Shown: in pieces, positions 29,362 to 38,153 of the stretch
How positions within the stretch are numbered: position 1 is the stretch's first letter
Layout: every line of letters starts with the position of its first letter
Source: Lachnospiraceae bacterium
GTDB taxonomy: Bacteria > Bacillota > Clostridia > Lachnospirales > Lachnospiraceae
Direction: 5' to 3'
NCBI GenBank assembly: GCA_022781395.1
Contig: JALETS010000174.1
Span: 1 to 53,616, forward strand
Length of the DNA stretch: 53,616 nt
The notes under the pieces: generated by a model
The model's database searches: none
Seen by the model: only the letters and a program-made list of their open reading frames with translations
Told to the model about the DNA's origin: nothing
Translations under genes and position numbers: made by a program

Positions 29362-30213
29362 TTACAATAATCCTATAAATGCTCCAAGATTTCCTCTCTT
29401 TCCCTTACTCGCACGATGGGAAAAGAGATATTCACTATTATGACAGGTACAAAGATCTGTTACCTGAATCTGTTCACGTGGTACTCCCGCTTCAGTCAGA
29501 ATAATTTCATTTGCTCGCCACAAATTCAATTGATATTTTCCATTCTTTTTGGAAATCAGAATTTCCTGCTCCTGTCCGGGCATATGAAATTCTCTTATAA
29601 AAGCCTCTGCCACATCCTCACTGACTTCGTAACAGTCCTGACAGATAGAAGGTCCTATTGCCGCTACAATATCCTCAGCCTTTGAGCCGTAAACTTCCTG
29701 CATCTTTTCAATCACACAGTGACCCATACGGGACACCGTCCCCCGCCAGCCGGAATGAGCCAGCGCAACAGCCCTGTTCTTTGTATCCACGAAATACAAT
29801 GGAACACAATCTGCATAGAAAGTTGCCAGCACCAATCCGGGCTCGTCTGTCAGTAAACCATCCACATCTCTGTAATCCTTTGGAATGACGATTCCTTTCC
29901 CTCCATCTTCATGGCTTACCACTCTGAGGTTTGTGGTATGCGTCTGGTCAGAACAGACGATATCCTCCACTTTACATCCAAGTACATCGGCGATCCGTCT
30001 GAAATTCTCATCCACAGCCTCTTTCCGGTCTCCTCTTGTATAACTTAAATTCATACTGTTATAAATTCCTTCGCTGACACCTCCAATTCTGGTAGAAAAG
30101 AGATGTCTCACCAGTCCTGTCTGTTCTAACAGGGGAAAGGTCAGATATTCCACTTCCCCTGTCCTGTTCTGCTTTACCTGCATTCTGCTTTTATGTCTGT
30201 ATACTTCCATCAT
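29362..30213 (-). CDS. pgeF: YfiH/PgeF-family purine nucleoside phosphorylase/polyphenol oxidase-like
   Basis: LFSTRIGGVSEGIYNSMNLSYTRGD; CSDQTHTTNLRVV; FYADCVPLYFVDTKNRAVALAHSGWRGTVSRMG; GPSICQDCYEV. Confidence 0.93.
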   Translation of the reverse strand: MMEVYRHKSRMQVKQNRTGEVEYLTFPLLEQTGLVRHLFSTRIGGVSEGIYNSMNLSYTRGDRKEAVDENFRRIADVLGCKVEDIVCSDQTHTTNLRVVSHEDGGKGIVIPKDYRDVDGLLTDEPGLVLATFYADCVPLYFVDTKNRAVALAHSGWRGTVSRMGHCVIEKMQEVYGSKAEDIVAAIGPSICQDCYEVSEDVAEAFIREFHMPGQEQEILISKKNGKYQLNLWRANEIILTEAGVPREQIQVTDLCTCHNSEYLFSHRASKGKRGNLGAFIGLL

Positions 30214-30247
30214 TTATTATATTCTCCTTCAATGATATCCCTTAATA

Positions 30248-30607
30248 CTATCCCAAACCAATATAGCCAAACGCATCCCGAATCCATTCCAAACGCCCGT
30301 TTTCAACCGCAATCACATCAAAACGTATCGGTGTATCCTCTGCACAGTGATGCATCATTCTGTAATAATCCGCAACCCTGCATATCTTCCTTTGTTTTGT
30401 TAAACCAACCGCCTGTGCAGCACAGCCTTTCCGGTCACTGCTCCTGTATTTCACTTCAAAAAATACAAGATATTCTCCATCATATCCAATCAGATCAATC
30501 TCTCCCTGTCTGCACCGAAAATTTTGTTCCTTGATGCAGATACCTTTTGATATCAAATAGGCACAGACCTGCTGTTCCTTCTGTGCCCCTGTTTGTCGCT
30601 TATTCAT
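30248..30607 (-). CDS. YraN family (UPF0102) nuclease-fold protein
   Basis: KEQQVCAYLISKGICIKEQNFRCRQGEIDLIGYDGEYLVFFEVKYRSS. Confidence 0.92.
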   Translation of the reverse strand: MNKRQTGAQKEQQVCAYLISKGICIKEQNFRCRQGEIDLIGYDGEYLVFFEVKYRSSDRKGCAAQAVGLTKQRKICRVADYYRMMHHCAEDTPIRFDVIAVENGRLEWIRDAFGYIGLG

Positions 30608-30617
30608 CTGTTGCCAC

Positions 30618-30914
30618 CTATTCTGCTTTTGCCATCTTGGCTTTGATCTTATCCATGGAATCTACAAAGATGAGGATTTCTGCCACCACTTCATATAACT
30701 CCGGCGGTATCATATCTCCGATTTCCAAGCGGGACAAGGTTTCTGCCAGCTTATCATCCCTGTGAACAGGTACATCCGCCTCTTTGGCTTTCTCAATGAT
30801 TCGTTCAGCCAGTGCACCTTTACCGGATGCGATAACTCTCGGTGCTTCCTCGGAAGGATCATACTCCAGTGCTATTGCCTGCTTAGGTTTCTTATTATTC
30901 TCATCCTGCACCAT
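30618..30914 (-). CDS. Stand-alone FlhB C-terminal-like protein (EscU/YscU/HrcU family, YlqH-like)
   Basis: AIALEYDPSEEAPRVIASGKGALAERIIEKAKEADVPVHRDDKLAETLSRLEIGDMIPPELYEVVAEILIFV. Confidence 0.88.
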   Translation of the reverse strand: MVQDENNKKPKQAIALEYDPSEEAPRVIASGKGALAERIIEKAKEADVPVHRDDKLAETLSRLEIGDMIPPELYEVVAEILIFVDSMDKIKAKMAKAE

Positions 30915-30927
30915 GTATTCTTCCTCC

Positions 30928-32685
30928 TTACGCTCTCATATCAAAGGATGTCCTGCTTAACACGGATATATTTTTATCCTGTTTCAGAATGGTCTGCATG
31001 ATTCCTTTGCCATCCTTCACATCCTCAGTTTCCCTTATCTGAAATTGAGCCTTCAGATCATAACCGCGCTTCGCCAGGCGCTCATCCAGCAACCCAATAT
31101 GCTGTTCAATCAAATCCAAAGCACTCTCATCGCTCAAGGTAAAGTTAGTACTTACTTTCTGATTCTGCATGGCTACATACACATCCAGCGGTCCCAAATG
31201 TTCCATATCAAGATGGAGCAACGCGCTTACATTGCCATCTTTTTTCGCCAGACTCTTCTTATTGGTATAGACATATAAATCCCCATGCGCTTTACTGCCT
31301 GTCATCTTAAGCGGAAGCTGAATATAGGTAAATACCTGATTCATTTTATTCATAAAATCAACATTATTCTGTAAATTCTGCACCGTTCTGGCGGCAGAGG
31401 TATTTCCCTTATCTGCAGTCTGCAGGGTTTCCATAAGCTTTGCAGATTGCTGTCTGATCCTTTCATATAATTTTTCCACTTTATCCGGATCTGCCACATT
31501 TTTCGGTTCAATCAGCCACTGCTTTTCTATTTCGGATTTTAAGAGTGTATGAAACTCCCTGCTATTAAGTACCTGTTCCAACTCAGGGGGCATTATACCA
31601 CCGGCTTTGTCTTTCCCAAGGAAATCCTTGATCAGGTTTAACAACTCCCGGGGCGACACCTCTCCGTTTCGAATCTGCTCCGTCAAAGTGCTCTCTATTC
31701 CCATTTCCTTTAACATATCCGCCAGGCTATTCCATTGCCGGTTTGTCAGCACAGAAGTTTCCGCAACATTATCTTCCTGAGTAAAAGAAACCCCATTGCC
31801 ATTTATTACTTCACTTCCCGATGCTGGCTGCTGTATCTGATCTGAACCCTCTTGCTGTATAACACTCTGTTCTGTCCCTGCCGGCTCATTTACCTTATTC
31901 TGTAACAGAAGTTCCATCTCTGCAACTGTCTGCCCGGCATTTTGCAGCTCAATGTCTGCCTGCACCAGGACATTATCTTCTCCCATAGAGGTAAAGATAT
32001 CCAGAACATTTTGGTAGAAAATATGTGCCTCCTGAGGATTTCCCTCACTTATGAGTTCCGCAAACACTTTTGGCAGTTCATCCATAATCGTTTCCGCACT
32101 ATCCAGAAGCTGATAATTCAGATTCTTATACATTTCAAATTGCCGGATATCGGCTTCTGTTATTGGAAGTCCAAGCCTTGTCATCTGAATAACGGAAGTC
32201 GGATCCTGTCCGGGAAATTCCAGAAGCTGCCTGCTCATATTGAGAATAGACTCCCTATCGATAGGCATCCCCTCCTCCATCATAGCCGCTACCATCTCAA
32301 TATTGCCTGCCGTCTCCTGCAGACCTGCAGCAGAAAGCGCTCTCAAAATCGTCTCAACATTAGCGGTATTTGTATATAAAGGAGACAGGGATAACAGCGA
32401 ACCGTTGTTAGTCTTAATCTCAAAGCTCATCAACTGTCCAAGTGTCAACTGAATATTTTGATCAATCTTCGCATTAATACTAAATTCCTGAGTTAACGCA
32501 ATCTGTACCGTATTCCCATTTCTGCCGACAACTGTTCCCTGTAAGGTCTGTCCCGGCTTCAAATTACGAATCTCATTCTGCAGTTTATATAGTCTCTCGC
32601 CTTTTGTCATGGAATCAGACACTTTAACATTTTCAGTTCCTCTGACTGTCCGGCTATCCTTTTTTAGTATATTTCCAAGATTCAC
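30928..32685 (-). CDS. YlqG-like / flagellar hook-length-control-like protein; likely GTG start at 32685
   Basis: Located between rnhB and FlhB-like gene; LKPGQTLQGTVVGRNGNTVQIAL; C-terminal YIQLPLKMTGSKAHGDLYVYTNKK...LDMEHLGPLDVYVAMQNQKV resembles FliK C-terminal domain. Confidence 0.7.
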   Translation of the reverse strand: MNLGNILKKDSRTVRGTENVKVSDSMTKGERLYKLQNEIRNLKPGQTLQGTVVGRNGNTVQIALTQEFSINAKIDQNIQLTLGQLMSFEIKTNNGSLLSLSPLYTNTANVETILRALSAAGLQETAGNIEMVAAMMEEGMPIDRESILNMSRQLLEFPGQDPTSVIQMTRLGLPITEADIRQFEMYKNLNYQLLDSAETIMDELPKVFAELISEGNPQEAHIFYQNVLDIFTSMGEDNVLVQADIELQNAGQTVAEMELLLQNKVNEPAGTEQSVIQQEGSDQIQQPASGSEVINGNGVSFTQEDNVAETSVLTNRQWNSLADMLKEMGIESTLTEQIRNGEVSPRELLNLIKDFLGKDKAGGIMPPELEQVLNSREFHTLLKSEIEKQWLIEPKNVADPDKVEKLYERIRQQSAKLMETLQTADKGNTSAARTVQNLQNNVDFMNKMNQVFTYIQLPLKMTGSKAHGDLYVYTNKKSLAKKDGNVSALLHLDMEHLGPLDVYVAMQNQKVSTNFTLSDESALDLIEQHIGLLDERLAKRGYDLKAQFQIRETEDVKDGKGIMQTILKQDKNISVLSRTSFDMRA

Positions 32686-32702
32686 GTCTTCCTCCACACC
32701 TT

Positions 32703-33461
32703 TTATATGAAATGTGTAATGAACGATCTCCGGTGGATGGGACACGGGCCATATTTCTTCAATGCATCAATATGTACTTGCGCTCCATAACCTTTATTGG
32801 AAGCAAATCCATATTCAGGATAAACCTGATCATACTGCACCATCAACCGGTCTCTTGTCACCTTGGCTACAATACTGGCTGCACCGATTGAAATGCTCTT
32901 GGCATCTCCTTTAATAATAGGTACCTGTCTGATATCCACCAAAGGAATTGTTACGGCATCGTTCAATAGCAAATCAGGCTTCACGGTAAGCTTCGCTATC
33001 GCCTCCCGCATTGCCTCATAGGTCGCCTGTAATATATTGATCTCATCAATCCTGGCCGGTGTGCTGTAGCCAATCCCAACCGCTACCGCCTTCTCCATAA
33101 TGACATCATACAACTTTTCTCTCTTTTTTTCGGACAGTTTCTTAGAATCATTGATATATAAAATGTCACAATCTTTCGGAAGGATTACTGCCCCTGCCAC
33201 AACCGGCCCTGCAAGCGGACCTCTTCCCACTTCATCGATGCCGCAGATATTAGTATACACAGCGTATTCCCGCTCATATTTCTTGAGGTTTTCGCACCGC
33301 GCCACCTCTTTTTCGTATGCCTCTACCCTTTTACGCCCTTTTGCAAGCAGTGCCTGCACACCTGCCCGTTCATCCTGTTCATACTGCATAAATAAAGCAG
33401 GCAGCTCTTCCAAAGTAGCTGCCTGTAATTTTTCTTTGATCGCTCCAATTGCTTCTGCCAT
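32703..33461 (-). CDS. rnhB: Ribonuclease HII
   Basis: ICGIDEVGRGPLAGPVVAGAVIL; INDSKKLSEKKREKLYD; SIGAASIVAKVTRDRLM; YGFASNKGYG. Confidence 0.96.
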   Translation of the reverse strand: MAEAIGAIKEKLQAATLEELPALFMQYEQDERAGVQALLAKGRKRVEAYEKEVARCENLKKYEREYAVYTNICGIDEVGRGPLAGPVVAGAVILPKDCDILYINDSKKLSEKKREKLYDVIMEKAVAVGIGYSTPARIDEINILQATYEAMREAIAKLTVKPDLLLNDAVTIPLVDIRQVPIIKGDAKSISIGAASIVAKVTRDRLMVQYDQVYPEYGFASNKGYGAQVHIDALKKYGPCPIHRRSFITHFI

Positions 33462-33475
33462 ATAATCATGCCTTT

Positions 33476-34015
33476 CTATCTGTGCTTAATAAAACCAAAT
33501 TTGTTAAGCGGCAATATACGCAGCCATGCTCTTCCTATAATATCCTTTCTCTTCACATTCGCCACGGAAGGATCACGACTGTCTGTACTGTTATTGCGAT
33601 TATCACCCATAACAAAATACTCGTCTTCTCCTAAAGTAATCGGTTCATACGCCCTTCCCGGATTCTGAATCACTTCCTTACCGTAATTCTCCTCCAGTAT
33701 CTCTCCGTCAATCCATATGTTACCTTCTTCATCGATCTGTACGGTTTCTCCGGGCAATCCAATGATTCTCTTGATATAATATGTATTCTCCTCATACTGA
33801 AAAGGAAAAACAATAATATCAAACCGCTCCGGATCATGAAACCTGTAACTGATCTTATCCACAATCAGATTATCTTCATTGCTTAGCTTAGGCTCCATGG
33901 AGCTACCCTGTACCTGTGTTCTTTGACCTACATAATGAATTACCAGATAAGTAATGCATAAAACTCCCAATATATACAGACTGGTGCTCAGGATCTCTTT
34001 TAAAACTTTCTTCAT
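33476..34015 (-). CDS. lepB: Type I signal peptidase (copy 1)
   Basis: GSSMEPKL (Ser), YIKRIIGLPGETV (Lys), FVMGDNRNNSTDSRD. Confidence 0.93.
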   Translation of the reverse strand: MKKVLKEILSTSLYILGVLCITYLVIHYVGQRTQVQGSSMEPKLSNEDNLIVDKISYRFHDPERFDIIVFPFQYEENTYYIKRIIGLPGETVQIDEEGNIWIDGEILEENYGKEVIQNPGRAYEPITLGEDEYFVMGDNRNNSTDSRDPSVANVKRKDIIGRAWLRILPLNKFGFIKHR

Positions 34016-34041
34016 GACTATCTTCCTCGATTCTGTCCTAA

Positions 34042-34908
34042 TCACTCTGGCGCAATATCCCCAGGCATTTCCAGCGTGATCCTTCCTATTCTGCCACTTC
34101 TGAAATCATCCACGAGAACAGATGCCGCTTTCTCATAATCCGGCTCCTGTCCTTTTTTATAGCATTTGCGGTTTTCACATATATGCTCAAGCATCAATGC
34201 CGGAGTCCGGCTTTGCCCTTCATCTTCCACCTGATATCTGGTAAACAACTGCGTCTGATAATGTTGCAACAGATATTCTGTCAGATCCATAGCCAGTTCT
34301 GTCATTTGCAGTATTTCATCATTCATGGAACCAATAAAAGCAAGGTTCCTGCCCACTTCCTCACTTTCGAATTTGGGCCATAGGATACCGGGTGTATCCA
34401 GTAATTCCAGCTCCTTATTTAAACGAATCCACTGTTTTCCTTTCGTAACCCCCGGCTTATTACCGGTCTTTGTACACGCTTTACCCGCGAAGGAATTGAT
34501 AAAGGTTGACTTTCCTACATTGGGAATCCCCACAACAATCGCTCTGACGGGTCTGTTCTTGATTCCCCGCTTTCTGTCACGCTCAATCTTCTCCCTGCAC
34601 GCTTCCTTTACCATACCTTGGATTGCCTTAAGTCCCTGTCCGGTCTTGGCATTGATCTCCAGTACATGAAAACCTTTATTCTTAAAATAATCCATCCAGA
34701 TCTGATTTGCTTTGGGATCTGCCAGATCCGATTTATTAAGCAGAATTAACCGGGCCTTATTCTTTCCCAATTCATCAATATCCGGGTTCCTGCTGCTAAA
34801 TGGAATCCTTGCATCCACCAGTTCTATTACCAGATCAATCAATCCGATATTTTCCTGCATCATACGTTTTGCTTTCGTCATATGACCGGGATACCATTGA
34901 TAATTCAT
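34042..34908 (-). CDS. rbgA: Ribosome biogenesis GTPase YlqF/RbgA
   Basis: YPGHMTKAKRMMQENIGLIDLVIELVDARIPFSSRNP; circularly permuted NKSDL before GIPNVGKSTFINSFAG; DTPGILWP. Confidence 0.96.
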   Translation of the reverse strand: MNYQWYPGHMTKAKRMMQENIGLIDLVIELVDARIPFSSRNPDIDELGKNKARLILLNKSDLADPKANQIWMDYFKNKGFHVLEINAKTGQGLKAIQGMVKEACREKIERDRKRGIKNRPVRAIVVGIPNVGKSTFINSFAGKACTKTGNKPGVTKGKQWIRLNKELELLDTPGILWPKFESEEVGRNLAFIGSMNDEILQMTELAMDLTEYLLQHYQTQLFTRYQVEDEGQSRTPALMLEHICENRKCYKKGQEPDYEKAASVLVDDFRSGRIGRITLEMPGDIAPE

Positions 34909-34955
34909 CTATCTACCTGATCCTTTCCTGTCAGAAAAGCTTATCACCATCTTTT

Positions 34956-35561
34956 CTACTCAATCAGCCCCATACTTTCATTCTCTGATGCCATATGGAA
35001 CCATGCCTTACCGATAATATTATCCTTTTTCAACGCACCGATATTACCGGAACGGCTGTCTTCACTGCTATTACGATTATCTCCCAGAACAAAGTATTCA
35101 TCCGCAGCAAGCGTCAGCTCATTCTGTGCAATTCCCGCATCAATCATCTGATCCAATGCATCATCCTCATTAAGAAGGACACCATTGATATATACTCTTC
35201 CATCCTTTATCTGAATTGTCTCTCCCGGAAGTCCTATCACTCTCTTCACATAATAGTGTGAATTTTCATTACCATTGGGCAGAAAAACCACAACATCATT
35301 CCGTTTAGGCGATGATAGCTTATAAACTACACGATTCATCAGAATCTCCTGTCCATTATACAATGCAGGTTCCATGGAATTGCCGATTACACTGGTGCGC
35401 ATCCCTATGGAAAACACAATCACAAATGCCAGAAAAATAGCTGCCAGACTTCCTATGATCATTTCCACAATATCCGTAACGACTTTCGCATTTAATCTTT
35501 TCTTTTTCTGATAAAAAGTCAAGCCCTTATGTCTTGCCATGGCCTCTTCCTTCTTGTTCAA
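34956..35561 (-). CDS. lepB: Type I signal peptidase (copy 2)
   Basis: GNSMEPAL, YVKRVIGLPGETI, FVLGDNRNSSEDSR. Confidence 0.93.
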   Translation of the reverse strand: MNKKEEAMARHKGLTFYQKKKRLNAKVVTDIVEMIIGSLAAIFLAFVIVFSIGMRTSVIGNSMEPALYNGQEILMNRVVYKLSSPKRNDVVVFLPNGNENSHYYVKRVIGLPGETIQIKDGRVYINGVLLNEDDALDQMIDAGIAQNELTLAADEYFVLGDNRNSSEDSRSGNIGALKKDNIIGKAWFHMASENESMGLIE

Positions 35562-35635
35562 TCCTTGTCATTAAAAGTCTCGTTCCCTTTTGCCTTAAAC
35601 AGTATAGCATGAGTAAAGTATATTATTCAACTAAG

Positions 35636-35673
35636 AAAAAGCAGATACCTCAAATCACTTCGAGGTATCTGCC
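35636..35673 (-). terminator. Terminator downstream of rplS
   Basis: gcagatacctc-aaatcacttc-gaggtatctgc; T-rich on minus-strand 3' side. Confidence 0.75.
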
Positions 35674-35687
35674 TAACATCTCTTAGA

Positions 35688-36035
35688 TTATTTTACTAAT
35701 TCTTTGACCTTAGCCTTCTTACCAATACGGTCTCTTAAGTAGTTCAGTTTTGCACGTCTTACTTTACCTTTTCTTACTACTTCTACCTTCTCTACATTAG
35801 GAGAATGCATAGGCCATGTTTTCTCTACGCCGACACCGTTAGATACTTTTCTGACAGTGAAAGTCTCTCTATTGCTTCCACCCTGAATCTTTAATACAGT
35901 ACCTTCGAATACCTGAATTCTTTCACGGTTACCTTCTTTGATCTTACCGTATACTTTAACGGTATCACCAACTTCAAATCCGCCAACGCCTTCTTTTAAC
36001 TGTGCTGCTTCAATTTCTTTAATAATTTCGTTCAT
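35688..36035 (-). CDS. rplS: 50S ribosomal protein L19 (start 36035)
   Basis: [88 protein letters not shown]. Confidence 0.97.
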   Translation of the reverse strand: MNEIIKEIEAAQLKEGVGGFEVGDTVKVYGKIKEGNRERIQVFEGTVLKIQGGSNRETFTVRKVSNGVGVEKTWPMHSPNVEKVEVVRKGKVRRAKLNYLRDRIGKKAKVKELVK

Positions 36036-36044
36036 AATCTGCCT

Positions 36045-36105
36045 CCTATATGACTTGGATGTTCTTAATACATTCTGTAACAGAGGACCATCTTTTTTCA
36101 CAACA
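36045..36105 (-). promoter_or_regulatory. Candidate L19 leader (ribosomal protein autoregulatory RNA)
   Basis: Minus strand: GATGGTCCTCTGTTACAGAATGTATTAAGAACATCCAAG directly upstream of rplS; GATG/CATC closing pairs and CTG-TTA-CAG hairpin. Confidence 0.45.
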
Positions 36106-36142
36106 TTAATAATTTACCATATGAAACCCATAAATGCAAGCA

Positions 36143-36898
36143 TTATTTTACAGCTTTCCCATTTTCCTCTGCCCACTTCTCGTATAGATCCGGGCGTAAC
36201 CTCTTAGTCCGTTCTATGGACTGTTCCATACGCCATTCATCTACTTTAGCATGATTGCCTGACAAAAGGATCTCCGGCACTCTCTTATCCCGCCATATCT
36301 CCGGTCTGGAATATTGGGGATATTCCAGCAGATTATTATGAAAAGATTCTGTAGTTGCCGATTCCTCATTATGCAATACTCCCGGCACCAGCCTGGATAT
36401 CGCATCTATCATTACCATGGCCGGAAGTTCTCCACCGGTCAGAACATAATCTCCGATGGAAACATAATCCGTCACAATTTCCTCCAAAACCCTCTCATCA
36501 ACTCCCTCATAATGTCCGCAAAGGAATATAAGGTCCTCTTCTTTTGCAAATTCCTGCGCCATTGTCTGATTAAAGGTCTGCCCCTGCGGGGTCACATAAA
36601 TTACTCTGCAAGCCCTTTGTTCTTTTCCTTCTGATATGAAGACATCCGGCTGTTTTGAATAAATTTTCTCCGCTACTGCTTTATAGGCATCATAAACCGG
36701 CTGGGCCTGCATTAGCATGCCCGCACCGCCTCCATACGTATAGTCATCCACCTTGCCATGCTTATCCAGTGTATAATCCCTGATATTAACTGCTTCTATA
36801 TGAATATATTCTTTTTCCACTGCTCTCTTCAGGATACTGGTATGCAGTCCCTGCATTACCATCTCCGGAAACAGTGTGAGAATATGAAAATCCATCAT
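36143..36898 (-). CDS. trmD: tRNA (guanine-N1)-methyltransferase
   Basis: FHILTLFPEMV; DDYTYGGGAGMLMQ; LIFLCGHYEGVDERVLE; SIGDYVLTGGELPAMVMIDAISRLVPGVL. Confidence 0.97.
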   Translation of the reverse strand: MMDFHILTLFPEMVMQGLHTSILKRAVEKEYIHIEAVNIRDYTLDKHGKVDDYTYGGGAGMLMQAQPVYDAYKAVAEKIYSKQPDVFISEGKEQRACRVIYVTPQGQTFNQTMAQEFAKEEDLIFLCGHYEGVDERVLEEIVTDYVSIGDYVLTGGELPAMVMIDAISRLVPGVLHNEESATTESFHNNLLEYPQYSRPEIWRDKRVPEILLSGNHAKVDEWRMEQSIERTKRLRPDLYEKWAEENGKAVK

Positions 36899-36970
36899 AA
36901 TCTGTCTTTATCCTTTACTCTGTTGATTTCTGCCTATGGTTTCTCCTGAACAAACAGATTAAACTTCACC

Positions 36971-37480
36971 CTAATCCAACAGTCCGTCCATAATATGAAC
37001 GCTGATGCATCCCTGTTCCATATCTACATTAAGGATACACTCTTTGATAGCCGGAAGAAGGACTTCCGATGTATCCGGCCGTTCTACCACATAAACATCA
37101 TTGGCTCCTGTTGCCAGTACATCCTTCAGTGTACCAAATGACTCTCCATCCCCAGTTACCACTTTTAGTCCGATCAGATCAGCTATAAAATACTCATCTT
37201 TCTTCAGCTTAACCGCTTTATCCCTTGTAACAAGCAGTTTTGCCCGTTTATATTTCTCTATGTCATTAATGGAATCATACCCCCTGAATTTAAGGATCAC
37301 GTACTGTTTGAAGAATTTGACACTTTCTATCTCCATTGTCAGTCGCTCTTTTTCCGTATCCAGCATCACTTCTTTCAGCTTTTTAAAGCGATTTACATCA
37401 TCTGTAGTAGGAAAAACCTTTACTTCTCCCCTGATTCCATGTGTCTGGGTGATCACACCCACCTGTAACTCCTGCAGCAT
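36971..37480 (-). CDS. rimM: Ribosome maturation factor RimM
   Basis: LQVGVITQTHGIRGEVKVFPTTDD; ADLIGLKVVTGDGESFGTLKDVLATGANDVYVVE; LLPAIKECILNVD. Confidence 0.95.
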   Translation of the reverse strand: MLQELQVGVITQTHGIRGEVKVFPTTDDVNRFKKLKEVMLDTEKERLTMEIESVKFFKQYVILKFRGYDSINDIEKYKRAKLLVTRDKAVKLKKDEYFIADLIGLKVVTGDGESFGTLKDVLATGANDVYVVERPDTSEVLLPAIKECILNVDMEQGCISVHIMDGLLD

Positions 37481-37557
37481 ATTGATACCATGCCTTTCCT
37501 TCTCTAAAGATTAGAACCATCGTCTCTGTCTTTCTCTTTGTGTATATGTGATTACTA

Positions 37558-37590
37558 AGACAGCCCCACAGAAATAACTGTGAGGCTGTC
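37558..37590 (-). terminator. Hairpin terminator downstream of khpA
   Basis: gacagcc(c)cacag-aaataa-ctgtg(a)ggctgtc stem. Confidence 0.55.
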
Positions 37591-37592
37591 GA

Positions 37593-37820
37593 TTAGATGA
37601 TTTCTACATCCACTCTCTTATTGTCTTTGGATGACGCTGCTTTTACAACAGAACGGATTGCCTTGGCAATACGTCCCTGTTTGCCGATCACCTTACCCAT
37701 ATCTGATGCTGCAACATGAAGTTCAACGGTAATATTTTTACCCTCTTCTTTCTGTGTCACTACTACTTCATCCGGGTTCTCGACAAGAGCTTTTGCGATC
37801 ACTTCAACCAATTCCTTCAT
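37593..37820 (-). CDS. khpA: KH-domain RNA-binding protein KhpA/YlqC (start 37820)
   Basis: MKELVEVIAKALVENPDEVVV...VELHVAASDMGKVIGKQGRIAKAIRSVVKAAS. Confidence 0.94.
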   Translation of the reverse strand: MKELVEVIAKALVENPDEVVVTQKEEGKNITVELHVAASDMGKVIGKQGRIAKAIRSVVKAASSKDNKRVDVEII

Positions 37821-37862
37821 AGTACACCTCCAAAAGCCTTGTAACAACAAATTAACAGTATC

Positions 37863-38108
37863 TTATTTAACAATACCTGCACTCTTGAAAATTCTGTTAA
37901 CAACTTCTGTAGGCTGGGCACCGTTCGCTAACCATTTCTTAGCTGCCTCTTCGTCTACTTTGTAGGTACTGGGATCTGTATTCGGATCATATGTTCCGAT
38001 TTCATCGATACATCTTCCATCTCTCGGAGATCTGGAATCTGCTACAATAATTCTGTAGAAAGGATGTTTTTTCTCTCCCATTCTTCTTAATCTGATTTTA
38101 ACTGCCAT
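37863..38108 (-). CDS. rpsP: 30S ribosomal protein S16
   Basis: [42 protein letters not shown]. Confidence 0.98.
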   Translation of the reverse strand: MAVKIRLRRMGEKKHPFYRIIVADSRSPRDGRCIDEIGTYDPNTDPSTYKVDEEAAKKWLANGAQPTEVVNRIFKSAGIVK

Positions 38109-38153
38109 TTTTCTTTGCCTCCATGTATAAAATATTATTGTTTATTTGAAACC

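Noticed and set aside
30618-32685. Type III secretion locus
   Set aside because: Only FliK-like and FlhB-C-like genes; no export gate, ATPase or needle/flagellar genes.
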